A DNA stretch of 35,147 nt from an uncultured beta proteobacterium (GCA_903928055.1 CAIYPG010000045.1:1-35147); one strand, 5' to 3'; counted from the first letter of the stretch, positions 10,361-19,404 are shown. Notes: generated by a model not told the origin, from the letters alone. Numbers and translations are program-made.

Positions 10361-13300
10361 TGCTGCACCTGTTCCTTGGGAGCATCCACCTTGGTCCGCG
10401 CAACCTTGGGATCGTTCCATCCACCGGTCACATCATATTCAACGGCAAAAATCTGGCCCAGCGGGTCCTTGAGCAGGCGCTGCAGCAGCGTCGCGGTGAT
10501 ACCCAGCAATGGATTGGCCATGAGAACGCTGGTGATCGTCGAAGCGCCGTCGCCCAGTGAAGGCACGACACGCAGATGGAGATTCTGCGTTTCGCGCACC
10601 AGGTCGACGCCTCCCGCAATCCTCACCTGGGCCGAAGCACCCTTCATGAAGAAATCCTTCGTTGTCATCACACCCTTGCTGATCGAAGCGGTGCCGGTGA
10701 TCGTGTCATAGGAGAATCCCTCGCGGAACAGGTCACGCAGATCGAGCGTGACCAGCGACTGCAGCGACAGTACGCCCAGCAGCTTGGCCACGCCGGGGTC
10801 GGCCTTGAGGAACTGTCCCTTGTCGGCCGACAGCGTCAGGTCGCCGGTCAGCGTCGGCAGGTCCGGCGATTGCGGACTGCCCGCCCAGCCGACCTTGCCC
10901 TCGAGCTTGGCCGTGCCGCGCTGCATGATGCGCGGATAGCCCATGCGATCGAGATACTTCCCCAGATCACTGGTTTCCAGTTTCAGGTTGACGCTGATGC
11001 TGGGGCGCGCCGCCCAGCTCTGCCACACGCCGTCCGCGTTCAGCGTGCCGTCTGGCGAGGACAGCACCAGCTTCTGGATGCGCCAGTCGCGGGCATCGTT
11101 CACTGCCACCAGTTCAAGACGCCCCAGCGGTTTGTCGTGCAGCGTGAAATTCTCGGCGACAACATCCAGTGCCGGCAACTCGCGCAGCACCTCCGGCGGC
11201 GGCGCACCGGCCACGGCCGGCCTGTCCTCCGGCGTGATCAGGTGCGACAGGCGCGCCTGCACCACACCACGCCCGGTCGAGCGCCACTGGATTTCACCCT
11301 TCACTTCGCGCGAGTCCACGTTCACCGTCCACTGCCCATTGCGCGGCACGGCGCGCACCGCGACATCGTTGATGCGCTTGCCGGCAATGTCCAGGGTCGT
11401 GACCTTGAGATTGACACCGGTCACCGCAGGCAGTGACGAGGTCGCGGCAGCAGCCGTGGCCGTCGTGGGGACCGGCGCGGGTCCCGTTGCCGGGCCCGGG
11501 CCGGCGACTGCCGTCGATCCCGTGCTGGCGGCCAGCGCCGCCTGCCAGCGATCCAGATCGGCATAGGCCATGGAACCGCTCACCAGCACACCGGGCTGGG
11601 CAGGCACCGATGCCGCTTCGTTCAGCGCCACGACACCCCGGTCAATGACAAAGCCCTTGCCCTCGGCGCGGCGCGCCAGCAGCGTACTGCTGCTGCGCCC
11701 GGGCACCGTGCCCAGCGTCAGCAATACCAGATCGCCGCGGGCCGGCGCGCGCAATCCGCGAAAGCGCCGCAGGGTGTCGGCATCGCTGCCGTTGGTTCTC
11801 TCCAGATGGAACGGCAGGGACTCGGGCGCGGTCTTGCCAAAGGGCTGCGGCAGGTCGATGGCCACGCCCTGCAGCGTCGAGTCCACCACCAGGTCCATCA
11901 CGCCTCTGCGGACTGTGACCGCCGCGCGCCACGGCGCGGCACCAGTAGCCCGATCCAGCACCGCCTGATTGAGCAGGCGGCGCAGTGCAGGCGCCGTTGC
12001 CGTGCCACCCGCGCCTACGACCACGGTTCCGTCGGCACGGGTCCGCGCAGTGAAATTCACCGGCCCGCCCAGAAACTGTCCGGTCACCCCGCGCATCGCG
12101 ACGCCGGCCTCGGTGAAATCCAGCCGGCCGCTCATCTGCGTGACCGGCGGCAGCTCGGGATCGAACGTGAACTGATTGCCCTGGAACTGGTAATTGCCCG
12201 CCACCTTCACCGCTTCGGGCTTGCGTATCGGCAGATCGAGTTTCAGGGCCAGGCGTCCATTCCCGGCAGCGCGCATGTCCTGGGTTGCGCCGTCGATGTA
12301 GCGCGTCACGGGCGAGGCCTCGATGAAGCGCAGGAACTCGGACGACGGTCCTTCGGCCTGACCTTCAATCGACAGCATCTCGCTGCGGTGGAACAGGTCG
12401 GGAATCACCGCGCGCACGTTCGACAGGCGCGTGCCCAGCATGTTCGCCTTCTGGGCGCGTATCTGCATGCGATTGCCGTCGAACGACAGGTCGCCGCTGA
12501 TGGCCGCGGCACGCGGCCATCCGTCAACATAGTTCAGTTCGCCATCGACGAAGCGCCCGGCGATCTGGAATTTGCCCTGCGCGGGCGACTCGAACGGAAA
12601 GTTCGCTAGGTCGCCCTTCAGGTGTATCTGCAGGTCCCGCGACGTTCCCGCAAGGATTGCGCCCTTGAGGTAGGCGGTCAGCGCAGGCGGCAGGTGGGGA
12701 ATGTATCGCCAGGTCTGGCGCGCATCGGCTCGCGAGAAGATTGCGTTGAAATCAATCACGCCGGGCGAACCCGGTTTGGTGGCATAGCTGCCGGAGAACA
12801 CTGCCGCGGCATCGGCATTGGCCGTGGCGAGGTTCGTCCATTTCACCTCGACCTTGTCCGGCTGCAGGATCCAGCCCACCTGCCCCTTCAGGGCATCCAC
12901 CGCCAGGCGGTCTTCCGGAAAAAAGCCCGGCAGCTCGATCGTTGCCTTCTCCGATTCCAGCGAGATGCTGCCATTCTTCTCGGTGGCGTTGATGCTGCCC
13001 GACAGGCCGGAGAAGCCGGGCACATTGGCGTTGGCACGCGCCGAGAGCATCTTGAAGCGGCCCTTGATCGAGTAGCTGTCGGGCTGCTCGGCGTCGCCCT
13101 GCCAGTTCGCCTTCAATTCATGCAGGCTGCCGCGCGGGTCTGTGTCGGCAAGGCGTTTGCGCACCGCCGCCGGGAAGGGCAGGAACTCTGCCAGCTGCGC
13201 CAGCGGCTGCAGGTCAAGCGCATCGGCGCTGAACTCGCCGCGCGGACCGCCCTTTTCGCCAAGGAGCTTGCCCGCCATGATGGAAGCGGTGGTGCCGCTG

Positions 13301-14457
13301 GTTGCGCCATGTTCAAGATGCAGCGCGAACTCGGCAGGCGGCAGTGCAATGCCGCCGCTGGTGCGCAGTGCCACCTGGCGGCCGAACACATCCGTCACGG
13401 CAGCGGTCTCCTTTGCTCCGAGCCGGCCGCGCAGGTAGTCCAGTTCCAGCAGCGGCAGGCTGGCCGCGGTGCGCGTGGCCACATGCGCCAGCGCCACGTC
13501 GGCGGTGAACTCGGTGAGTTTCTTCTGTGCAAAGCTCACCCACAGCCGCAGGCCGCCATCTCCTGAGCGCACCTCCAGCGGGTAGTCGAGCCATTTGCGC
13601 CAGGCGGCAAGATTGATGTAGTCGAGTTCGGCATACAGGCTGCCGCGCCACTCATCGAGTTGTGCCAGGCTGTTGCCAACCAGGTCGCCGCGCACATCCA
13701 GCTTCGAGGCCAGATCGCGCGACACCGCGGCGCTGAGGGCAAACCGGTGTGTGTCACCGCTGCTGCGCAACAGCAGGTTCACCCCGGACAGTTCCAGTGG
13801 CGGCGCAGCGCGAAGCCCGTCGTTCCAGACAATGCGCGCATCACGCACGCTCAACTCGCGCTGCGCCAGCAGCCAGTCCGACAGCCCGGGACTGGATGCC
13901 GCATTGTCCAGCCGCAGCCCGGCGATCGACAGTGCGCCGGATGCATCGCGGCTCACTGCAAGATCGGGGCGTTCGAGGGCCAGCGAATGAAAGTGCACCG
14001 AACCCTGCAGCACCGAACGCCACGACAGCACCGCCTCGACCGCCGGCAGCGACAGCGCCTGCAGGCCGTCCTTGTCATGGATCCGGAGATCCATCAGTTC
14101 CAGTTGCGGACGCAGTCCGTCCCAGCCTGCGGTGATCGAGCCGATCGTGACGCGCGCACCGACAGCCTCCGATACCTTCTGCTCGATCGTGCCGGTGTAC
14201 TGCGCCACGTTCGGCAGGAACCAGTAGCGCAGGCCGAGGATCGTTATCGCAAACAGGAAATAGACCGCGACCAGCAGCCAGCTGAAAACCGCCACGGCCC
14301 TGCGCCAGCGCGGATGGCGTACCAGCTCGTTCTCGAGCGCCTGTTCCGCTGCGTGCTCAAGCCCGACAGCAGCCGAGCCGACGACGGCGCCTGCGGCGGC
14401 GATGGCATCGGCGGCTTCGTGGACGGATTCGCTGAAGGGCTTCGCAGGTTCGTTCAC
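10357..14457 (-). CDS. yhdP: AsmA-like protein YhdP (DUF3971), phospholipid transport to the outer membrane
   Basis: A very large (1366 residues) inner-membrane-anchored periplasmic protein of the AsmA-like bridge family. E. coli YhdP helps move phospholipid from inner to outer membrane. A cytoplasmic lead of about 50 residues precedes one membrane helix at about 53-76 (VAVFSWLLVAVYFLFAITIL). The rest is a long repetitive beta-rich groove typical of these proteins, with an AsmA-like C-terminal domain (DLRDLFREGFSYD, GVMTTKDF, LHLRVVPSLGDG). The Ala/Thr/Pro-rich stretch near residues 970-1010 is a probable linker. It heads the yhdP-nitrilase-tldD operon and is divergent from glnE. Confidence 0.95.
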   Translation of the reverse strand: MNEPAKPFSESVHEAADAIAAAGAVVGSAAVGLEHAAEQALENELVRHPRWRRAVAVFSWLLVAVYFLFAITILGLRYWFLPNVAQYTGTIEQKVSEAVGARVTIGSITAGWDGLRPQLELMDLRIHDKDGLQALSLPAVEAVLSWRSVLQGSVHFHSLALERPDLAVSRDASGALSIAGLRLDNAASSPGLSDWLLAQRELSVRDARIVWNDGLRAAPPLELSGVNLLLRSSGDTHRFALSAAVSRDLASKLDVRGDLVGNSLAQLDEWRGSLYAELDYINLAAWRKWLDYPLEVRSGDGGLRLWVSFAQKKLTEFTADVALAHVATRTAASLPLLELDYLRGRLGAKETAAVTDVFGRQVALRTSGGIALPPAEFALHLEHGATSGTTASIMAGKLLGEKGGPRGEFSADALDLQPLAQLAEFLPFPAAVRKRLADTDPRGSLHELKANWQGDAEQPDSYSIKGRFKMLSARANANVPGFSGLSGSINATEKNGSISLESEKATIELPGFFPEDRLAVDALKGQVGWILQPDKVEVKWTNLATANADAAAVFSGSYATKPGSPGVIDFNAIFSRADARQTWRYIPHLPPALTAYLKGAILAGTSRDLQIHLKGDLANFPFESPAQGKFQIAGRFVDGELNYVDGWPRAAAISGDLSFDGNRMQIRAQKANMLGTRLSNVRAVIPDLFHRSEMLSIEGQAEGPSSEFLRFIEASPVTRYIDGATQDMRAAGNGRLALKLDLPIRKPEAVKVAGNYQFQGNQFTFDPELPPVTQMSGRLDFTEAGVAMRGVTGQFLGGPVNFTARTRADGTVVVGAGGTATAPALRRLLNQAVLDRATGAAPWRAAVTVRRGVMDLVVDSTLQGVAIDLPQPFGKTAPESLPFHLERTNGSDADTLRRFRGLRAPARGDLVLLTLGTVPGRSSSTLLARRAEGKGFVIDRGVVALNEAASVPAQPGVLVSGSMAYADLDRWQAALAASTGSTAVAGPGPATGPAPVPTTATAAAATSSLPAVTGVNLKVTTLDIAGKRINDVAVRAVPRNGQWTVNVDSREVKGEIQWRSTGRGVVQARLSHLITPEDRPAVAGAPPPEVLRELPALDVVAENFTLHDKPLGRLELVAVNDARDWRIQKLVLSSPDGTLNADGVWQSWAARPSISVNLKLETSDLGKYLDRMGYPRIMQRGTAKLEGKVGWAGSPQSPDLPTLTGDLTLSADKGQFLKADPGVAKLLGVLSLQSLVTLDLRDLFREGFSYDTITGTASISKGVMTTKDFFMKGASAQVRIAGGVDLVRETQNLHLRVVPSLGDGASTITSVLMANPLLGITATLLQRLLKDPLGQIFAVEYDVTGGWNDPKVARTKVDAPKEQVQQ

Positions 14458-14641
14458 GGACGTTCGTTCAAGGCGTCATCACGAAATGGAAGGGCTTTGT
14501 CCGACAGGGGACGACCGGTACCGCCGACCCTGCTAGCATGCAATCGACGACGTGGCCAAAAACGGCACAACGCACCGCGCGACGTGGTCGATGCGGCCGA
14601 CGCGGCAAGCAAATCAACAATGAAATCAACGATTCATGACC

Positions 14642-14685
14642 TGCTGCAATGACAACACCCGGTGTTGCTGATCACGCAGCATTTT
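14642..14685 (+). promoter_or_regulatory. Nested hairpin with T run in the glnE leader
   Basis: Inner stem CAACACC/GGTGTTG (14653-14667, one-base centre) lies inside an outer stem TGCTGC/GCAGCA (14642-14647, 14676-14681), followed directly by TTTTAA. It ends 38 nt before the glnE ATG. The layout is terminator-like but stands upstream of the gene, so attenuation of glnE is one reading; a terminator for an unseen short transcript is another. Confidence 0.4.
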
Positions 14686-14722
14686 AACCGCAAACCCCAC
14701 CCCTTCCTTTCGAATATCCGCC

Positions 14723-17512
14723 ATGCCCGCCCGGAAACCGGAAAAACCTGTCAATTCCCCTGCAAAACGCAATGTGAAAAATGTGAAGCCGCGCTCCGCA
14801 CACCGCCCGGACACTCAAGCAGGCCCCTTCGCTCCGGCCTATTCGCGCTATGCGCAGATGCTGCTGTCGGCGCAGCCCGGACTCGCCGGCGAACTTGAAC
14901 AGGCCGCGCAATCGGCCTGGAGCGCCGCAGAAATGCGTCGCTTTGTCAGCACAAGCATCGACAGTGGATCGAGCCTCGGCTCGGCATTGCGACAGTTGCG
15001 CCGCCGGGTCATGCTGCGCCTGTGCGAGCGCGACCTGGCCGGCAGCGCCGCGCTGGCGGAGGTCTGCACCACGATGACCGCACTTGCGGAAGTGGCGATC
15101 GAAGCCGGCCTCGCCCATCTGGAACCGGAACTGGAACAGGCAATGGGCGTCCCCGTCACCGCCAGCGGACAGCGCCAGCAACTGGTTGTGGTCGGCATGG
15201 GCAAGCTGGGCGGCGGCGAACTCAATGTCTCCTCGGACATCGATCTGGTGTTCGCCTATGCTGAAGACGGCGATACCCGCCCCAACCCTGACGGCAGAAC
15301 CGTCAGCAACCACGAGTTCTTCATCGCGCTGGGCAAGCGCCTGATTGCGCTGCTGGCGAATCCCACCGAAGAGGGCTTCGTGTTCCGCGTCGACATGCGC
15401 CTGCGGCCGTGGGGCGATCCCGGACCGCTGGCGGTGTGCTTCGAGGCGCTGGAACAATATCTCGTCGCGCAGGGCCGCGAATGGGAACGCTATGCCTGGA
15501 TCAAGGGCCGCGCGCTCTCCGGCAGCGAAGCCGAACGCCGCGAGCTAGCTGCGGTGGTACGTCCCTTCATATTCCGCAAATACCTCGACTACGGCGCCTA
15601 CGGCGCGATGCGCGAATTGCACTCGCAGATCCGCGAAGAAGTCGCGCGCCGCGAGATGGCCGGCAATGTCAAGCTGGGCCCGGGGGGCATCCGCGAAATC
15701 GAATTCATTGCACAGGTGTTCCAGTTGATCCGCGGCGGCCGCGAACTGTCGCTGCAGACGCGCCCCACGCTGGAGGTGCTGGCACTGCTGGCCAGGCGCC
15801 GCCTGCTGACCGAAGCCGATGTGGCCGCGTTGTCGGTGGCCTACGATTTCCTGCGCCGCGTCGAGCACCGCCTGCAATACCTGGACGATGCGCAGACGCA
15901 TGAACTGCCGCAGGACGCCGACGACCAGGCGCGACTCGCGAAGGCCATGGGCTGCCGCGGCTGGAAGAGTTTCATGAGAGCGCTGGATGCACACCGCATG
16001 GCGGTATCGCAGCGCTTCGAGAAGATCTTCTCGACACAGGCGCCGCAGCGCCACCCGCTCGGCGACCTGTGGGCCGCGATGGCGAGTGAAGAGAACGGGG
16101 AAGAACACAAACGCGCGCTGAAAAAACTGGGCTTCGATGATCCGGAGGGCGCGCTGGCGCGCCTCGTCGCGCTGCGCCACGGCAGCCGCTACCAGTCCCT
16201 GCCCGAATCCAGCCGCGAGCGCCTCGACGCGCTGGTGCCGCGGCTGATCGAACTCTCCACACGCTGTTCGCATCCGGGAACCACACTGGGTCGCTCCCTC
16301 GACCTGATCGACACCATCAGCCGGCGCGCCGCCTATCTCGCGCTGCTCGACGAGCACCCGGCGGCGCTGCAACAGCTCGCGCAACTGGTCTGCGCCTCGA
16401 GTTGGGCGGCCGAATACCTGAACCGGCATCCGGTCCTGCTCGACGAACTGCTCGACCAGCAGCAACTGCTGGCCGCGCCCGACTGGCGCGCCTTCGGCGA
16501 AGATCTGCGCAAGACGCTGATGGCACTGGACGGCGACGCAGAGCGCCAGATGGATGCACTGCGCGAAGCCCACCATGCGCAGCTCTTCCGGCTGCTCGCG
16601 CAGGACCTGGCCGGCGCGCTGTCGGTGGAATTGCTCGCTGACCGGCTGTCGGACCTTGCCGACGTGATGCTGCAGGTCACGCTCGAGTTGTGCTGGACGC
16701 AGATGAAAGTGCTGAGGGGCCCGGGGGCATTGCCCGATGAGCCGCGCTTTGCCGTGATCGGCTACGGCAAGCTGGGCGGCAAGGAACTCGGCTACGCCTC
16801 GGACCTGGACATCGTGTTTCTCTATGATGACGATGACACCATGGCAGAGGCCTATGCGCGCCTCGGGCAGCGCATGAACACCTGGCTGAACAGCCGCACC
16901 GGCGCCGGCGTGCTGTTCGAGACCGACATGCGCCTGCGGCCGGATGGCGCCGCCGGGCTGATGGCCAGTTCCATGGATGCCTTTCACCGCTACCAGCGCG
17001 AATCGGCCTGGTCCTGGGAACACCAGGCACTCACCCGCGCGCGCTTCTGCGCGGGCGAAGCCACCACCGGCGCGGCGTTTGAGACCGAACGCCTCGCCAT
17101 CCTCAGCCAGCCGCGCGACGTCGCAAACCTCGCCGCGGAAGTGCGCGCCATGCGCCAGACCATGCTCGATGGCCACCCCAACCGCAGCGCGCTGTTCGAC
17201 ATCAAGCACGACCGCGGCGGCATGGTGGACATCGAGTTCATCGTGCAGTTCCTGGTGCTGGCGCACGCCCACCACCATGCCGAACTGGCGCGCAATGACG
17301 GCAACATCGCGCTGCTGGGCTACGCGGCAAAACTCGGCCTGATCGCTGCCGGTGCGGCCACGCAGGTGCAGGAGGCCTACCGCGCCTTCCGCCGCCGCCA
17401 GCACGCCCTCAGGCTGGAAGGCAGCGGCTTTGCGCGCGTGCCGCGCAAGGAGCTGGCGCCCCATGTCGAAGCCACGCTGGCACTCTGGAATGCCGTCCTC
17501 GGAAATTCCTGA
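14723..17512 (+). CDS. glnE: Bifunctional glutamine synthetase adenylyltransferase / adenylyl-removing enzyme
   Basis: Adds AMP to and removes it from glutamine synthetase in response to PII and glutamine, tuning nitrogen assimilation. The 929 residues hold two nucleotidyltransferase domains in tandem. The first (deadenylylating half) has GMGKLGGGELN and SSDIDLVFAY near 158-180; the second (adenylylating half) has GYGKLGGKELGYASDLDIVF near 680-700. Each is followed by its helical PII-response domain (GGIREIEFI and GGMVDIEFI). E. coli GlnE has 946 residues. ATG 14723 lacks a clear ribosome site, and GTG codons at 14774 and 14783 are alternatives; the first 40 residues are basic and probably disordered. 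Confidence 0.97.
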   Translation: MPARKPEKPVNSPAKRNVKNVKPRSAHRPDTQAGPFAPAYSRYAQMLLSAQPGLAGELEQAAQSAWSAAEMRRFVSTSIDSGSSLGSALRQLRRRVMLRLCERDLAGSAALAEVCTTMTALAEVAIEAGLAHLEPELEQAMGVPVTASGQRQQLVVVGMGKLGGGELNVSSDIDLVFAYAEDGDTRPNPDGRTVSNHEFFIALGKRLIALLANPTEEGFVFRVDMRLRPWGDPGPLAVCFEALEQYLVAQGREWERYAWIKGRALSGSEAERRELAAVVRPFIFRKYLDYGAYGAMRELHSQIREEVARREMAGNVKLGPGGIREIEFIAQVFQLIRGGRELSLQTRPTLEVLALLARRRLLTEADVAALSVAYDFLRRVEHRLQYLDDAQTHELPQDADDQARLAKAMGCRGWKSFMRALDAHRMAVSQRFEKIFSTQAPQRHPLGDLWAAMASEENGEEHKRALKKLGFDDPEGALARLVALRHGSRYQSLPESSRERLDALVPRLIELSTRCSHPGTTLGRSLDLIDTISRRAAYLALLDEHPAALQQLAQLVCASSWAAEYLNRHPVLLDELLDQQQLLAAPDWRAFGEDLRKTLMALDGDAERQMDALREAHHAQLFRLLAQDLAGALSVELLADRLSDLADVMLQVTLELCWTQMKVLRGPGALPDEPRFAVIGYGKLGGKELGYASDLDIVFLYDDDDTMAEAYARLGQRMNTWLNSRTGAGVLFETDMRLRPDGAAGLMASSMDAFHRYQRESAWSWEHQALTRARFCAGEATTGAAFETERLAILSQPRDVANLAAEVRAMRQTMLDGHPNRSALFDIKHDRGGMVDIEFIVQFLVLAHAHHHAELARNDGNIALLGYAAKLGLIAAGAATQVQEAYRAFRRRQHALRLEGSGFARVPRKELAPHVEATLALWNAVLGNS

Positions 17513-17585
17513 TTATGATCAACTTTGAATTCATAATCATACTGAAAGCAGGTTTCAATGAGAATTGTTATCTCATTTAGCCTGC
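17509..17585. terminator. Two inverted repeats in the glnE / MAPEG convergent gap
   Basis: The first repeat pairs TGATTATG (17510-17517, including the glnE stop) with CATAATCA (17532-17539). The second is GCAGG (17548-17552), AATGAGA (17557-17563), TCTCATT (17571-17577), CCTGC (17581-17585), a two-part stem. Between convergent genes these most simply serve as terminators, though neither has a clean T tract. The core of the second also resembles a Fur box and the first an FNR-type box (see findings). Confidence 0.4.
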
Positions 17586-17613
17586 AGCCGGGATGCCTGG
17601 ACAGCCACGTGCC

Positions 17614-17985
17614 TCACGCAGCCGATATGAACAATCCCAGCACGCACAGCATGCCCACCGCCCACACCAGGGAGCGCAGCGCCGCCTTGTCGGCGATGTA
17701 CATCACGGAATAGGCAATCCGCGCGACGACAAAGGTGATTGCCAGCGCATCGATCCGACCCTGCGCGACATGAGCCAGGTGCGCAACGATGACACCCGCT
17801 GCGAACGGCGGAAAAGCCTCGAAGGCATTCTGGTGGGCCCAGTATGCGCGCTGCCGCCAGCCGGACAACTGCTCCAGCCACAACCGCGGAGTGCTGTTGT
17901 TGAACCCGGGCGCAGCCTTCGCCGCTGCAACGGTCAGATACGGCAGCATGGCCGCAGCCAGAATGCACCAGTAAGCGATGGTCAT
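17614..17985 (-). CDS. MAPEG family integral membrane protein
   Basis: A 123-residue protein with about four hydrophobic helices. It carries the family signature in the loop after helix 1 (RLWLEQLSGWRQRAYWAHQNAFEAFPPFAAGV) and the later VARIAYSVMYIAD segment. MAPEG members include glutathione-dependent transferases and peroxidases of eicosanoid metabolism; the bacterial role is not known. ATG 17985 has a strong site GGAGGG a few bases upstream. That site lies in one copy of a 21-bp direct repeat (17986-18027). The gene is convergent with glnE and divergent from ilvE. Confidence 0.9.
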   Translation of the reverse strand: MTIAYWCILAAAMLPYLTVAAAKAAPGFNNSTPRLWLEQLSGWRQRAYWAHQNAFEAFPPFAAGVIVAHLAHVAQGRIDALAITFVVARIAYSVMYIADKAALRSLVWAVGMLCVLGLFISAA

Positions 17986-18027
17986 GACTTTCCCTCCAGC
18001 ATTTTTGACTTTCCGTCCGGCATTTGG
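17986..18027. repeat. 21-bp tandem duplication upstream of the MAPEG gene
   Basis: Copies 17986-18006 and 18007-18027 share GACTTTCC-TCC-GCATTT and differ at four positions. On the minus strand each ends in a Shine-Dalgarno-like segment: GGAGGG in the copy next to the start codon, GGACGG in the distal copy. Confidence 0.75.
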
Positions 18028-18129
18028 CCTTCTCGCCAGATGATACGCCCCGCAGGTTCGCCCTCACTGCGTGCTGCCGCACAGTTCCGCTAAAATGGCT
18101 TCTTTCGAGGTTCTTTCCGGAGTTCTGCG

Positions 18130-19110
18130 ATGTCGATGTCTGATCGTGACGGTTCCATCTGGTATGACGGCAAACTGGTGCCCTGGCGTTCGGCCACCAC
18201 GCATGTCCTGACCCATTCCCTGCACTATGGCCTGGCCGTATTCGAAGGCCTGCGCACCTACGATACCGTCGACGGCCCCGCGATATTCCGGCTGCCCGAG
18301 CACACCGAGCGCTGGTTCAACTCGGCCAAGATCTACATGATGAAGATGCCCTACTCGCCGGAGGTGCTGATGGCCGCGCACTGCGAAGTCGTGCGCGCCA
18401 ACAAGCTGAAGTCCTGCTACCTGCGACCGATCGCGTTCTACGGTTCGGAAAAGATGGGCGTGTCGCCCAAGGGCGCATCGGTGCATGTGGCGATAGCCGC
18501 CTGGCCCTGGGGCGCCTACCTCGGCGCGGAAGCGCTGGAAAAAGGCATCCGCGTGAAGACCTCGTCGTTCTCGCGCCACCACGTCAACGTGAACATGGCG
18601 CGCGCCAAGTTCTCCGGCACCTATGCGAACTCCATCCTGGCGAACACCGAAGCAATCGAGCACGGCTACGACGAGGCCTTGCTGCTCGATGTGGACGGCT
18701 TCGTGGCCGAGGGCTCGGGCGAGAACCTGTTCATCGTGAAGAACGGCAAGATCTACGAGCCGGAGATCGCCTCCGCGCTGATCGGCATCACCCGCGATTC
18801 GATCCACACGCTGGCGAAGGAACTCGGCTACAAGGTCGCCTCCAAGCGCCTCACCCGCGACGACATCTACATCGCCGACGAGGCATTCTTCTCGGGCACC
18901 GCCGCCGAGATCACGCCGATCCGCGAACTGGATGGCCGCGTCATCGGCGCCGGCAAGCGCGGCCCGGTCACCACGAAGATCCAGAAGATGTACTTCGACG
19001 TGGTGCATGGCAAGGTCACGAAGTACAAGAAGTGGCTGACGCCCGTCGGTGCCACCAAGGCCGCAAAGAAGACCGGGAAGAAATCAGCCAAACCAGGGAA
19101 GAAATCATGA
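18130..19110 (+). CDS. ilvE: Branched-chain amino acid aminotransferase
   Basis: PLP fold-type IV transaminase for the last step of Leu, Ile and Val synthesis (326 residues). The PLP Lys lies in NMARAKFSGTYANS; the cofactor and substrate loops are LDVDGFVAEGSGENLF and FFSGTAAEITPI. The start MSMSDRDGSIWYDGKLV has GGAG about 8 nt upstream, and a possible -10 TAAAAT lies at 18091-18096. The last 20 residues are a Lys/Ala/Gly tail (TKAAKKTGKKSAKPGKKS) beyond the normal end of the enzyme. The stop overlaps the next start by ATGA. Confidence 0.97.
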   Translation: MSMSDRDGSIWYDGKLVPWRSATTHVLTHSLHYGLAVFEGLRTYDTVDGPAIFRLPEHTERWFNSAKIYMMKMPYSPEVLMAAHCEVVRANKLKSCYLRPIAFYGSEKMGVSPKGASVHVAIAAWPWGAYLGAEALEKGIRVKTSSFSRHHVNVNMARAKFSGTYANSILANTEAIEHGYDEALLLDVDGFVAEGSGENLFIVKNGKIYEPEIASALIGITRDSIHTLAKELGYKVASKRLTRDDIYIADEAFFSGTAAEITPIRELDGRVIGAGKRGPVTTKIQKMYFDVVHGKVTKYKKWLTPVGATKAAKKTGKKSAKPGKKS

Positions 19111-19307
19111 ACACTGCGTCGAAGCCCGAATCGCGCACGGTGGAAGTGAACGCCATGGACCTGCCGCTGCACTGCCCCACGCCGTCCACGCCGGTGTGGA
19201 ACATGCATCCGCGCGTCTTCCTCGATGTGGCGAAGACCGGAGAAATCCTCTGCCCCTACTGCGGCACGCTGTACACCTATGCAGGGCCTGCGCCCAAGGG
19301 ACACTGA
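19107..19307 (+). CDS. Zinc-finger domain protein (zf-CHCC family)
   Basis: A 66-residue protein with the zf-CHCC pattern: LHCP near residue 22, then a His, and CPYCGTLY near residue 50, four metal ligands in all. The family includes the mitochondrial complex I subunit NDUFS6, but the bacterial role is undefined. It overlaps the ilvE stop by 4 nt and precedes waaF, an arrangement I recognise from betaproteobacteria. Co-translation with ilvE is likely; a functional link is not shown. Confidence 0.93.
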   Translation: MNTASKPESRTVEVNAMDLPLHCPTPSTPVWNMHPRVFLDVAKTGEILCPYCGTLYTYAGPAPKGH

Positions 19308-19341
19308 GGGTCACCGAGGCTCACTGAGGCCCACTGAGTTG
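19302..19341. repeat. Four 10-bp tandem repeats after the zf-CHCC gene
   Basis: Units CACTGAGGGT, CACCGAGGCT, CACTGAGGCC and CACTGAGTTG run head to tail from 19302. The first contains the stop codon of the zf-CHCC gene. The units are imperfect, as expected of an old slippage product. Confidence 0.75.
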
Positions 19342-19404
19342 AGACTGCCGGGTGGCGCGGGGTAGGCGCCGCCCTGCGGTGCCGAGCGCCTGCCCTTCCT
19401 GCCC

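Noticed and set aside
15545..17464. 639-codon open frame opposite glnE
   Set aside because: It is a shadow of the conserved second half of GlnE, with no motif or ribosome site.
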